Below are positions 11,132 through 22,392 of a DNA stretch of 64,000 nucleotides, in pieces. The notes beneath the pieces were generated by a model. The model was given only the letters and a program-made list of their open reading frames with translations. It was not told the origin of the DNA and ran no database searches. Every line of letters begins with the position of its first letter. The stretch's first letter is position 1. The stretch comes from Triglochin maritima (taxonomy: Eukaryota > Streptophyta > Magnoliopsida > Alismatales > Juncaginaceae): positions 35,710,053 through 35,774,052 of the forward strand of contig OY821775.1 of NCBI GenBank assembly GCA_963682175.1, written 5' to 3'. Position numbers and translations under genes: made by a program.

Positions 11132-13258
11132 TGAAGGGAATGTGTTCTAAAAGTTTTACTTTTAAATGCCAATTATTATGAATTGAATGAGAAATCATTT
11201 TGTTCCTTGTTTATGTTATTCGTCTGTTAGAAGTGTTAAGGAAGAGGCTCTTGGTCCTTAACCGTGGAGCTCTAAAAGATATTGGTTTACATAAAACAAA
11301 AGATATTCACAATCATGGTAATTAACATGGGACATCAATTACCGAGTTAAGATTGTCGTGTTGGTCATAGATCATTGTAGCTCTACAAGTGAGTGACAAC
11401 ACGGGTACACAAAAGAGGAAAATATTACTTTTGTATACTGAATAGACCTAATAAGTAAAACATTATAGAATTGTGTTTTCTGTGTCATTAATGTTTTACT
11501 GTGTCTTTGGTCCTTTGATATGAGACTTATATCCGACCACTTAAGAATTGTTTAATTAGACTAGTGTCTTGAGCTATCGATGAGTGTAGTGTAAAGGCAT
11601 TGGTTGGTTAAGTACGACTTTTGTTGGAGAAGACAGTTAGTCAAAAGATTATCATTGCCCCTCTTAATTGAGTGATGATATTAGTGGGCCCCTTGATAAA
11701 GCCAGGTTATAATGTGCACAATGTGATTTGAGTTAAGTCACATATTTATAACTACCTTAAAGAGATCAAGAAATGAATACTAATACAAAGATGACACAAT
11801 ACTACTTTGTGTGTATTCTTAATATCATGAGGCAAGGGACGGACACAAGTGGTGCACTCCATCACTAAATGGATTGGGTTTTGGTTCGAGTGGAATTAAG
11901 ACATCTAACTAATTGGGAGCTATAATGTGTAGCTAGATACCGCTTATAGCTTGTGACATTAAGCTCTTAATATCACTGCCAACTTAGTCTAGATCCTCCC
12001 ATAGGTCACACCACAAAAACCGGGAAACAAGAAGCTTGATTTTTGGTTCATATAATGCGTCGGGTTTCTTATAGAAAATATGACACATATGGTGAACAAG
12101 TAAAATCAATTATGTTGTATATAACATAATTAGAATCATGATAAATTCATATGAGATACATATATTATGGGGTGCAATAAATTATTGTTGCATAGGATAA
12201 TATATTGCATAAGTTGTGAATTTGCTAAAAACCCCAAAAGCTCAAATTTTGTTGAAAATAAATCCAAAATTTGAAAAGGCAAAATCTGGTAGAAGTTCGG
12301 TAATCCGTTATGGTTCGGTCGACCGAAGGATCCGTCGATCGGTCAACCGAACGTGGAACGGATGGTCAAGTTGATTGATCGAACTTGACCAAAGTGCCTG
12401 GAACTCTGGATCGATGTACCGAACCAGAAACGGTCAACCGAACAATGTCCAGTTCATATATTTTCGGTTAACCGAATGACACTCGGTTAAAGACGCGAAT
12501 TCGTCCGAACGGTTAAGAAGAATTTTTCTCCTTAAGAATCGGTCATCCGTCAAGTGCACGGAAATCCGAACGTGACATATTCGGTTAACCGAGTATGTCT
12601 CGGTAGACCGAGTCCCGATCGATTTTCTGCCTTTGATAATTAAGAGATTAATTTGATCAATGGTTGGATTAGCTCCAAACTCGGTAAAATGTTTTGTGGG
12701 TGCATATAATGCATTTTGGAATTAGTTTATGAGAGAAAATGTCAAGAGAACATGACTTAAGAATAACCATGATTTAGAGTAAGATTGGAGCCTATAAATA
12801 GGTCCTTATTCTCATTAATTGACACACATGTTTTTGCTAATTCTTTTCTCTCCTAATTCACCACAAAAGCCACGAAAATTATCTTAAATTTCTAAGCCTT
12901 TGGAAGGATAAATCTCAGAGATTAACGAAGGGTTTGTAGCTAGATTCTAAGCTTGTTTGGAGATTGATTGGCTAGCTCCTTTCTCTCCAACATTGTTTAG
13001 GGTTTCGGTGAACACTCGGAGGCATCCGGCGCAACGAGAAGCGACGATCGTCTTCCCCAACGTCTCTGGAACATCAAGAAGTTTTAGAGAACTTCTAGCT
13101 TTGAATTTTGGAGTCCCTTGTGTTTGTTTTAATAAGTTTTGAAACTATTAATACAAACCGATGCATGCATGAAATAAATCGTAGAAAATTGTAATTGATC
13201 CTTATTATGCATAAAAATTCGAAAACTATATATGCACAATTAATCATGAAATCCTACA
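11132..13258 (+). repeat. 3' LTR of copia A1
   Basis: 2127 bp, aligned end to end with 3291-5421 with few differences, followed by the GTTGC target duplication at 13259-13263. Confidence 0.93.
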
Positions 13259-13263
13259 GTTGC

Positions 13264-13660
13264 TCCCCCTAAATTTTGCACTTCATTACACTAATAAAAA
13301 ATATAACATTTAAGCTCCCCCTATCAATAAGGCTAGATGGAAATTATGAGTATGATTCAAGTTAAGTTCAATTTAGTGTCAATTTAAGCCTTATTATAAC
13401 ATCCATTTACAATATGACATTTAAAATCAATGGATATGATATTTGATTTGCAATGAATAGGGTTAATGATTTGCAATGAATTAAACTTCTAAAGATATGA
13501 CAATTAAGCATATAGACTAGATTAGAGCTAATTTTCAGAAAATTTAAAGATAGAATTTTTATACCAAACTTGAATATTGATTAGCTCCAATCATGACTTG
13601 GTGATGCAACCAGTTTCGAATTTGACGATTTGGCTCCTCCGGTCACCACCAATTTCCTCC
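13264..13660 (-). other. Non-coding internal remnant of the SIRE-like element
   Basis: AT-rich stretch between the end of gag and the inserted A1, with CTCCCCCTA-type pyrimidine runs on the plus strand (GGGGGAG on the element's own strand). No pol sequence is visible. The gag frame ends at 13661 just before the protease would be expected. Confidence 0.6.
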
Positions 13661-15324
13661 TCAAGCTTCTACAAGTGTAGATTTAGGTACCCAAACAACT
13701 TTGGGTCCTTGAACATTAGCTTTTGGGATCCAAACCATTTTGGTTTTGGGTGCCCACACACTTGAGGAAATAGACTTAACAAATAAATGCCCTCCATTTA
13801 AAGTAGTATGAGATACATGGTTTTTCAATTGCACATTGTATCCTAAACCATGTTTAGCTAAGGATTGTCTTTGACTACTTAAAAGCATATCAAGCATTTT
13901 TGTTCCTTTTGTGAACATTTCTAGATCTTTCCTTAGTTGTATAGTTGAAGCTCTAAGATCTAAATGTTCATCAACAATCGGTGTTTTACTTAGACTAGCA
14001 AGTGATGAGTCATTTGATTCAAGTCTAGCAACCACCTCATTCTTTTCATTCATGATTAATTCAATTTGACATTTGAGATCATTTATAGTTTTTCTAGCAT
14101 TTTTGTTCTTTTCACAAATGATCTCATATTGTTTAACTAAATCATGAAAAGCATTTTGTAGCTCATCATGTGTATATGATTCATCATTAGCATTAGATTT
14201 AGAGCTAGCACTAGAATATGATTTACTTGAACATGAATTACTTCTAGTGGAATAAGATTTAGAGGAGTTAGAAGCTACCTCACTTTGTTCATCTTCAATG
14301 GCCATGAAGCATGAATGGGCAACCTCTCTTCTACTTTGCAAGGAAGAGGATGATGATGATGGAGATGAAGAGGAAGAGTCATCCCAAGTGGCTTTGTGAG
14401 CTTCCTCCTTCCTTTCTTTCCTATTCCTCTTCTCCTTTTTTCTTCTCCTCTCTCTTCTCTCATTTTTATTCTCCCTCTTTTTTTCTCATTTTCACTTTCC
14501 TCCTTCTCCTTTTCTTTTTCTCTTTTCTCACTTCTTCTACCTCTTCTTTCATTCTTTTCTCCCTTATCCCTCTTGAGGTATTTGAAGAAGTCTTGGGAAA
14601 GGACCTCAATGTCCTCTTCTTCCACTCTCCTTGGCTCATCAAAGTTTGTATGCAATGCCACCGTGGAGTTTTTCTTGGAAGCTTCCTTCTCCTTTCGATG
14701 ACTCAATTGAAGCTCATAGGCCATGAGATTTCCAATGAGTTCCTCCATCTTCAATTTGGAAAGATCGTGTGATTCTTCAATTGCGACGACCTTGTCTTCC
14801 CAATCATTGCTCAATGACCGGAGGAATTTTTGAGTCATCTCTCCTTCATTTATCCTTCTTCCAAGAATCAAAAGAGAGTTAGTCATATCGGTGAAGCGAG
14901 TGTTCATGTCGCTTATGTTCTCACCAATTTGCATAGAAAATATTTCACATTTATGCATGAGGAGACTTATCCTAGTTTCTTTGGTTTTACTATCACCCTC
15001 ATGATGCATTTGTAACCTATGCCATATTTCATTTGCACTTTCACAACCCCTAATTCTGTTGTATTCTCCCTCATTAAGGCCACAATAAAGAATGTTCATG
15101 ATTTTTGAATTCATTTCAATTTCTTTCATTTGAGCCCTAGATAGAGAATCTAACTCATCTTCATTTGGGGGTATGTATGGATTTTGAATGAATTTCCAAT
15201 ACTTCAGGTCATTTGATATTAAAAAGATTTTCATCCTCTTTTTCCAATAATCATAGTTTGACCCATTAAGCAAAGGAGGCATTGTGGTGCATAAACCCTC
15301 TATGTGATTAGATGTTGAAGCCAT
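13661..15324 (-). pseudogene. SIRE-like gag, frameshifted, no recognisable zinc knuckle
   Basis: The frame starts at 15324 (MASTSNHIEGLCTTMPPLLN), the typical SIRE/Maximus-type gag start, with the UBN2 gag region ISLLMHKCEIFSMQ and MEELIGNLMAYE following. The first reading frame runs to 14275. The second, starting upstream of 14341, continues to 13661 through HDELQNAFHDLVKQYE and ends in KVVWVPKSTLVEA. Gag would build the particle that packages the element RNA. Where a CCHC knuckle is normally found, around 14400-14590, there is instead a stretch dominated by K, R and E from a purine-rich tract. A frameshift in or after this tract joins the two frames. No pol follows. Confidence 0.8.
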
Positions 15325-15360
15325 GCTAAAATTACGGTAAAGTAATGAAATTTAGCAAAC

Positions 15361-15375
15361 AAGGCTCTGATACCA
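15361..15375 (-). other. Primer-binding site of the SIRE-like element
   Basis: On the minus strand TGGTATCAGAGCCTT sits two bases from the LTR end, complementary to the 3' end of initiator tRNA-Met. Confidence 0.9.
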
Positions 15376-15377
15376 AA

Positions 15378-16846
15378 TGTAGGATCTTGTGGGTTGGGTT
15401 AATCTAATCACTTTTACGCTAATCCCTAACTAATCAAACAATAAACGCAGCGGAAACAATTTAAAGACTAGTAGGGGAAGGGAACAAGCAAACCACAAAT
15501 CGACTCGGCATTTTTATAGAGGTTCGGCACCCCACCCGGGTCCTAGTCCTCTCTTGCCATCTCCGCTCGACTCCGCGAGCTCCGCCTACGACTTCACTAT
15601 TCGATCCCCGTTCTGGGCCGGGAGACAATGCCTTACAACCGTCAAACTCGTGAACAACCCTCGTCGAGCTTGGAATCCTCTTCTCACAATACAAGAAGGA
15701 TCACTTCGGGTTCTCACCGAAGTCTATAGTTGTTTGACAAACTTTGTAACTGAGTGGGATTCACTTTCTAATTGAGCACACTTTGAGTAGGATGAGTGAT
15801 TGAACAAGTGTGTGTAGTTTAGGCTTATGGAGTGTAGAAATGGGAGCTTTGAGGATTGAGGTTTCTCTCTAATGTATTGGGACAGTTGGAGTTCGAGAGT
15901 TGTGTTAACAACAAGTCTTGATCCTCTATTTATAAGCTCCTAAGGTATTCTAGCCGTTGGGGATAGATTTGGTTGGGTTTTGTGTAAGATATACAAAGCA
16001 GAAAATCGGGTTGCAAATCTGTCCAGAACCGGTCGACCGAAACTAATAAATTGGTCGACCGTTCACTTGATTTCAAGGAGAACGGTCGAACAAATAAATA
16101 TTCGGTCGGAAAAACGAGCTAGAACTTAACTCTACTTAAGTGAATCGGTCGAACCAAAGTATGGGGCGGTCGACCGTTAAGGGGATTCAGTTGAGACAAA
16201 GTTGGATCGGTCGAACGAAGAGTGTGTTGACCGATAGCAGGGATATTATAGGTGTTCAACCGGTCTACCAAAACAAGATCATCGTTCGACCAGTTACCGA
16301 ATGTATTTTGGGGTTAAGTTTGTTTTATACGAATACGACCGTTATAGGAATACGACAAAGGTAACGGCCATAATAAAATCCGGGATCGGTCGACCGGTAG
16401 AGTTCGGTAAAATCACTATGGAGAGTCTGTTATAAACTGGTCGAACTGAGAACTGGTTCGGTCGACCGTTTCACACAGGAAATTCTGGGTTAGGTTTTAA
16501 GTGATTTCCGACTAAGGTTTAGGTGATCTAATGAAGTCTAAATAAGGTGAAATTTTGTGTGTGACTTCTCTAAGTCACCTAGTGTGTATGTGATATGTTT
16601 TTAGCTCTTGTATGCTCAATTTACACATGTTCATAAGACTCAAAATAAAATCAAGATTACAAGTCTTCATATAGCTTTATTACAAATCTTGACTTGATTT
16701 CCTTCCTTCCATGAGTCTTGATCACCTGTAGAGGTTAGCACATGCAATATATATGCAATGCAATATGTGTGCGACTCTACATTACTTATGATTAACATTA
16801 GGTTGATTAAATCATCAAAACAAGGATTAAGGCCAAAAAGGCAACA
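15378..16846 (-). repeat. 5' LTR of the SIRE-like element
   Basis: 1469 bp, pairs with 1575-3065. Its right end GCAACA is followed by the target duplication CAATC (16847-16851). It carries the same GGTCGACC array (about 16025-16470) upstream of the promoter on the minus strand. Confidence 0.92.
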
Positions 16847-16851
16847 CAATC

Positions 16852-18275
16852 TACGACAGAAATCGTAAATAATAGAAAAATACAATGCATGCAAATCCTA
16901 TATGATGAATGACTTTGCAAATATTGTCTAATCTTTTGCTTTGGATTATTAAAGGCGAAGTTGTTTAAGGGGGGCAATGAGTTATTATCATAATATTAAA
17001 AATTCAAAAAAGTAAGGTAATAAACATTTAAAATATTAAAAGCGAGTATTAAAAATAATTACTTGTATTGACAGAAAAACATTTTAAACACAAACTATCA
17101 TGTTATTAATAATAATTGGGAATAAAATTTTATTGAAATTTTGGTAGAACCTCTACTTAAAATTTGATATGTAAAATTCTTCAAATCCTGAAATCAACAA
17201 GAAAAATGTATATCTACTCACATTCACATCATGTATTTCTCTACTACATCACATTCACATTACAAATCTACTCATGTTGAAATAGACATGTATGAGATAC
17301 ATGAAGAACGTTAGTTTATTTGCATTAAAATTTACTCAATAATGTATCCCAAACAACATAATATCATTACTTAAATCATCCAACCAACCCAACTCAAGAC
17401 CTAAGATAGCAAACCAAACCAATCCAAGTCATATATACTCATTTAAATTATCCAACCAACCCAACTCAATCCAAACCAAATCAATCCAATGAATGAGTGA
17501 AATCAAATGAATTAAACATTCACACAATCACATTCCATTCTAGTCAACCAAACACATCCAACATGAAAATGACATAAACTAAAACGTAATAAACTTTGTT
17601 GAAAATTCTTCACCAAAATCTCTATATAAGTAGTGTATGTCTTCATAGGATCTTCACACCTCTACAGACCACCACTTTGATCACTCTTTCTTAACGTATC
17701 TAAACATATCAAATATTTTTACAGGTTTAAGAATATTTCTAAACACCACAATCTAAACATATCTAAACATATCCGAACACCACAATCTAAACATATCAAA
17801 TATGAGAACCTAATCAAACAATATGATTTTTCTACAGGTGGTTAAGCACGAACTAGAGGAGGAGGGGAAGTTGTGATGCCGGAGGAGGTCTTTGTGGTTC
17901 CGGAAGACGTCGCGGAGGTGGTGCGGTGACGACTGTGGTAGCGGAGGACGTCACACAGTTGTAGCAGCGGAGGATGTCGCTGTAAACGACACGAGAAGTA
18001 TACTAACATAGAAAAAAACCGTTACTACAAGAAAAATCCGAAAATAAACAACCAAAAACGAACTTAAAACATACATGTGGAGAAAGACGGAGGAAGAAGG
18101 AGAAGAGGGCCGGAGAAGTGGAGGAGAACTTGGGACCTCGCTGTGGTGCCAGAGACGGTACGGATCGGTCGGAGATCGCTCGCGGAGGAGAGTTCGGTCG
18201 CAGGACGACTAGCGTTTAGGTGGGTTTCGTCTGAAATGAATGAAAGAAAACACGTCTGTTCGATTTCTTTAAGAC
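16852..18275 (-). other. CACTA 5' region: AT-rich DNA, then a GC-rich exon-like leader
   Basis: 16852-17830 is AT-rich with no gene visible. 17830-18240 is rich in GGAGGA and CGGAGG on the plus strand. On the minus strand it reads as CT-rich leader pieces with plausible splice sites, which fits a non-coding first exon of the CACTA transposase gene. An open frame on the plus strand across 18077-18436 matches nothing I know and runs into terminal repeats, so I do not call it a gene. Confidence 0.45.
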
Positions 18276-18620
18276 ATATAGACGTCAGATGTTATATAAC
18301 GCCAACGTCTATACCTCGACGTCTATATGCATGGAGTATAGACGTCGGTCTTATAAAATATACGACGTCTATAGGTCGACGTCTATACCCTATAGACGTC
18401 GGATGCACAAGGTACTCCAAAAACCGACATCTATAGATCGACGTCTATACCCTATAGACATCGGCTAAACTCGGTATTCCTACACCCGACGTCTATAGTA
18501 CACAATAGACGTCGGTTGTTACCAAGACCTACGTCTATTGTGTCTTGTCCTTACTAGACGTCGTCCTTTACAACAGTCGACGTCTATAGGGCGACGAGTA
18601 AAGCCTATTCTGCACTAGTG
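18276..18620 (-). repeat. CACTA subterminal repeats and terminal inverted repeat end
   Basis: More than a dozen copies of a GACGTCTATAG/CTATAGACGTC motif in both orientations, spaced about 10-30 bp, end at 18620 with CACTAGTGCAG (minus strand). Dense subterminal repeats next to a CACTA terminus are the known transposase-binding layout of this superfamily. Confidence 0.8.
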
Positions 18621-18639
18621 CTCCGACCGCAATATGTTC

Positions 18640-19130
18640 GCATACTTCTCTTTTTAAATACAACATTTAACACTCGTGTTGTATAATTAAAAAAAAAGTC
18701 AACGGATGTTTGTCTTTTGGCAATAGCAACTAATGTAAGTTGCAATTGATGAGCAAAACAATGCACATAGTATGGCACGTGACTCTCCTTCAAGATAGAC
18801 ATTTCAAGCCATTCAATTTACCTTGCATATTACTATCCCAATCATATCCCATCCTTGCAAACTATAAATGCTAAGCTAATTCATAGAGAATAACGAATCA
18901 AGTGCCTTCTTAAATGAGTCCGCAGAAGTGTTAATAACAGACGCAAGTCCAATAAAAAAGTTGATGATGCACCCCAAATTTTCAACATAGCAAATAACAA
19001 TAGCCATTTGCTCTTTTACATAAATGTCCCGATATTCATCCTACACTAAAATAGAGAATAAGTCATCTTACAATTTATTCACAGTTACCTGTACGGTATG
19101 CTATGCAAAAAAATTATAATGTCCTTTTGA
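18640..19130 (-). pseudogene. hAT/ZMYM1-like (DUF4371) transposase, middle part, decayed
   Basis: On the minus strand the frames read DEYRDIYVKEQMAIVICYVE, then FKKALDSLFS, then SHVPYYVHCFAHQLQLTLVA, in the order found in plant TTF-type/ZMYM1-like hAT-derived proteins. Several stops and frame changes interrupt it. The N-terminal part of the same kind of protein, same strand, lies at 26690-27423. I infer that the two were one gene, separated by the gypsy remnant. The CACTA terminus at 18620 cuts the other side. Confidence 0.75.
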
Positions 19131-19163
19131 ATTTTTTATTATCAATTTGTGATTCATCTATTG

Positions 19164-20560
19164 CAGGTGATTCATTATGCCCCGAAGGCATCATTCCCTG
19201 AGCGTCTTAAAAAGAAATCTTCAGATCAGCATGACAGGATGCTTGAGATTTTTCAGCAAGTTAAGGTGAACATTCATCTGTTGCAGGTGATTCAGCAAAT
19301 GTCACCTTATGTCATCACCTTATGTCAAGGTTCTTAAGGATTTATCCACCAAGAAGAGGAAAACCAATATTCCCAAGAAAGCTTTTCTTGCCGCTAGTGT
19401 GACTTCATCGTTGGCACAAGTCACACAAGTCAAATACAAGGACACTGGTTTCACTACTATTTCTTGTGTGATTGGTGAGGTGTCAATACATCGAGCTTTA
19501 TTGGACCTAGGTGCATCTGTCGTATTCGGTCTACGTCCACCTTGGTCTTGGAGACCTCAAACAAAAATCACTCTTCAACTGGTTGATAGGTCAACGAAGA
19601 AACTGATGGGCGTGGTGGAAGATCTTCTTATCAAAGTGGGGGAGTTCATTTATCTAGTCGATTTCTTTGTTTTGTATACTGAACCTGTGCCAAACCCACT
19701 TGGACAAATTCCTGTTATTTTGGGGTGACCATTTCTAGGGACTTCCAATGCCTTGATCAATTGTCGTAATGGTCTGTTGAGCTTGACATATGATAGTCAG
19801 TGTGCTGATTTCAACATCTTCACCATCGGGAAGAAGCCATGTGCCTTCGATGACCCTGTTGAGGTCAACCTTATCCAGGGCATGGATGAGATTAAAGTCG
19901 AAGGCACCTTCAAGTATTTCAGATAGTTGTTTGATGGAGATGTTGATGGTGGTGAAGATGTTTCAACTGGGCTGGCACAAGAAGGTGCCTTATCTTGTGA
20001 TCATGTGGCCTTTGAGACACGTCATTTCGATCATGTGACTCTTAAGCCACAAGATACCATTTTTGTGGCCTCTGGGCGACCTGCTCTTCACTCTATATTT
20101 GTTGAGGACCCCATCTGAGTTAAGAATCAACCAACTGATACCCTACATTTCAAACAACCACACAGAGACTCACCTCTCATTCATGCCTCCTATCTTGCTC
20201 ATTCTCAAGAGGCATCAAATGACCACAATGCTTATAATGGTGTCAAGTGGTCATGCAATTCGGTTTCTGAACTTTACCATCTAGGTAATAAGTCCAGGGT
20301 GTCACTTTGTGTCGATGAAATGATTCCAGTGCACCCAAATGTTAGATGGAGGAGGGTATATATTGATGACCCTCATCTTTGTCGTAGAATGGAAACATAC
20401 TTGTTTGAATTTCCTTTCACAGACCCAGGTTTTGAGAGGTACGAACCACCATCCTTGGTTCATAAACCTCGCAACAATCCTCATGTTTCTTATGTTGCGA
20501 CCCCATGCTATTTCATTTCTGACTCGAGAGATGACGGGTTCCCATTTGATGTACCTTGAC
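19164..20560 (+). pseudogene. Gypsy gag-pol fragment with retropepsin-like protease
   Basis: Frames read FPERLKKKSSDQHDRMLEIF, IPKKAFLAAS, TTISCVIGEVSIHRALLDLG followed by ASV (the D-x-G protease site, here DLGAS), ITLQLVDRSTK, GVVEDLLIKVGEF and PVILG, then PFLGTSNALINCRNG. This order fits the protease end of gag-pol in Athila-like elements. A TGA at 19726-19728 stands where the family normally has arginine in LGRPFL, consistent with CGA to TGA decay. Two more frames follow to 20560 without any reverse transcriptase motif, so pol is deleted. An 11-codon segment around TTGCAGGTGATTCA is repeated at 19161 and 19283, a further sign of rearrangement near the 5' truncation. Confidence 0.75.
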
Positions 20561-22018
20561 AAATGAAAATGGGAGCCTACTTTTGTACATATAGTTATAT
20601 TTGAAAAATAGAAAATAAAAGAAAAAAATAAAAGAAAAAAGAAAGACTCCAAGAGTGAGCATAGCTTGTGGTGGGTTCCAACCCTTGTGTATTTAGGTCT
20701 CATTTGTTTCACGTATTTGTTTCCCTTCTTAAGTATTTCACAGGTTTTGAGAGTAATTCGGGTTTGTGTCCATCAACATGACCATGAAATTTTCCTTGTG
20801 AGTGTGGTGGTGTTTCACATGTGTGTATATAGTCGAGTCTTTTCTTCTTCTTTTCTTTTCTTTTGTGTGCATTGTTAGGGTCATGTTAGTGTGGTGCATT
20901 TAATATCGATATATCTTACTGCCATTATCCTTGGGTGACTTGCCTTCTTTTTCTTGCCTAGTGCTTTAATTTTCCATTTCTTTCAAAATATTCATGTGTT
21001 TATGAAAGAAAACCGTTGAGAGGCAAAGTAAAAAGGAAGCTCCAAAAATTGACTTGAACATGATGCATTAAGATATCTAGTACACTTAGGTCTTATCTAG
21101 TCGTAAGGATGCACCCTTGTTTTCCCTCGGGGGGAGAGTAATCATAGGGTTTCAGTACTCAAACAAATAAAGAAGTCCACCCTGAACCTAGTGAGTCAAA
21201 TAATTCGTGTCTGTTAGTATAAAGAAGTTTGTCGTAGTTAGGGACCTTTAAACTCCTTTTCAGAAACCTTAAGTGTAGGGGTTTTGGTTCATGTGTAGAT
21301 AATAACTAAGTGAGTAGGTTGTTCACTCTTGTAGCATGGCTCCTACCACTCAGGAAATTAGGTCCAAGAAGACTTAATGTCTGGTGCTTTCGAGTCATCT
21401 GACTTGGGATGCACCGACCGAACTCCCGTTACACGGGTGGTAGGGATCGCCCTATGTGCAGATTTAGGGGAAGGTGTATGTGATAGTGCAAGTCCGCATA
21501 GGCAATGATGCACGAAACCTGACCCTAGACAAATTAAACACCAACTAGTAAAAATTGATGAAAAAATGGTAATGCAAATAAGAACCTTAATTGACTTTAC
21601 ACTTTTTGTCACTTGAGGATGTTAAGGTTGCCCATATCTTTCACTTAAGTCCTTAATTAACTTGCACGAATGATTCATTAGGCTAGGTGTGTGGACTGGA
21701 TACATATATAGTGTCGGACCATAGAATTTACGGTGTTCAATGATCGACAAAAGTAGCTCCATCGAGTCGTGTTGCTAGGTTGAATAATGCATCAATGTTC
21801 GGATTCTGTGAGTATACCCGCTGAAAACCCTCAGGAGACACCACTCCTCCTCCTTGGTGACAAAGGGGTTTAACGGTTTGTTGCACGTGCTAAATGCCAC
21901 CGTGATTCCTACAAAAGTGAGTTAGAATTTCCCTGTTATTCGTATGTTTTTCCTTTCTTTCATTTTTTCTCTTTCTTGGTTTTGCTCGGGAATAATAAAA
22001 GGTAAGTGTGGGGGTATT
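20561..22018 (+). other. Non-coding 3' region of the gypsy remnant
   Basis: No coding region recognised. It contains a GGGGGGAGAG purine tract at about 21130 and ends at the polypurine tract before the LTR. About 570 bp (21130-21720) have a reverse-complement relative at 43685-44250. Confidence 0.6.
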
Positions 22019-22392
22019 TGATTAGTAGCATATCATGCATCATATTCATGCTATATATCCTTATTTTACCCCAATATTGTGCTACTCGAGTGTTTGTTGT
22101 TATATTTCAGGTATTAGGTAATAAAGAAAACAAATGAAGAGAAAAATGATTGAAACGTAAGAAGAAATGACTTAAATGAAGCAAAATGGACCTCTTCGTC
22201 ATACACAATGACCCATCTGCAAGAGGGAAGGACCTGGACGTAAGCCTGAAGGGACCAAATAGCAAACTCAGAAACTCCACACCATCATGAGTAGTATTTT
22301 TGCAATTAGATTCTGGCCCACACTCCAATAACCGATCCGAGTGCACTCTACTTGAAGAATTGAAGCACTAAAGAAGATATCCCAAAAATGGG

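Larger units (their letters stand above)
3291..13258 (+). mobile_element. Ty1/copia family A, copy A1, complete structure with disabled coding region
   Basis: 9968 bp with LTRs 3291-5421 and 11132-13258 (both TGAAGGGAATGTG...ATCCTACA) and the target duplication GTTGC at 3286-3290 and 13259-13263. The order is LTR, primer-binding site, 1.5-kb leader, gag-pol in copia order (gag, protease, integrase, RT, RNase H), polypurine tract, LTR. The LTRs differ at few positions by eye, so this is the youngest retrotransposon in the window and sits inside the older SIRE-like element. Stops and frameshifts in gag-pol make it non-autonomous now. Confidence 0.93.
1575..16846 (-). mobile_element. SIRE/Maximus-like Ty1/copia element, gag-only, interrupted by copia A1
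   Basis: Two LTRs start TGTAGGATC and end GCAACA or CCAACA (1575-3065 and 15378-16846). They are flanked by the 5-bp target duplication CAATC at 1570-1574 and 16847-16851. On the minus strand the order is 5' LTR (15378-16846), primer-binding site complementary to initiator tRNA-Met (15361-15375), gag (15324-13661), polypurine tract (about 3066-3083), 3' LTR (1575-3065). Without the nested family A element the internal region is only about 2.3 kb, and no protease, integrase, reverse transcriptase or RNase H is present. It is therefore a non-autonomous deletion derivative that could only have moved with enzymes supplied by a complete relative. Confidence 0.88.
1..18620 (-). mobile_element. CACTA (En/Spm) transposon, truncated by window start, hosting nested copia elements
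   Basis: Inferred as one element from three pieces that agree in orientation. The tnp2-type transposase start lies at 827 and reads off the left edge. An upstream non-coding exon-like stretch lies at 17830-18240. A terminus reading CACTAGTGCAGAATAGGC on the minus strand lies at 18620, followed inward by subterminal GACGTCTATAG repeats. The copia element 1575-16846 lies between these pieces with its own TSD, so without it about 2.5 kb would separate the terminus from the transposase start. The other terminus is outside the window, so the 3-bp TSD cannot be checked. Confidence 0.65.

Noticed and set aside
14311..14772. Serine/phenylalanine-rich frames on the plus strand
   Set aside because: Antisense shadow of the K/R/E-rich gag tract.
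18021..18036. ACTACAAGAAAAAT, close to the common CACTACAAGAAAA terminus of plant CACTA elements
   Set aside because: Lacks the leading C and any partner or subterminal repeats in the right place; the terminus at 18620 is better supported.
18077..18436. 119-codon plus-strand frame
   Set aside because: Runs from an exon-like leader of the minus-strand CACTA into its terminal repeats; no recognisable domain.
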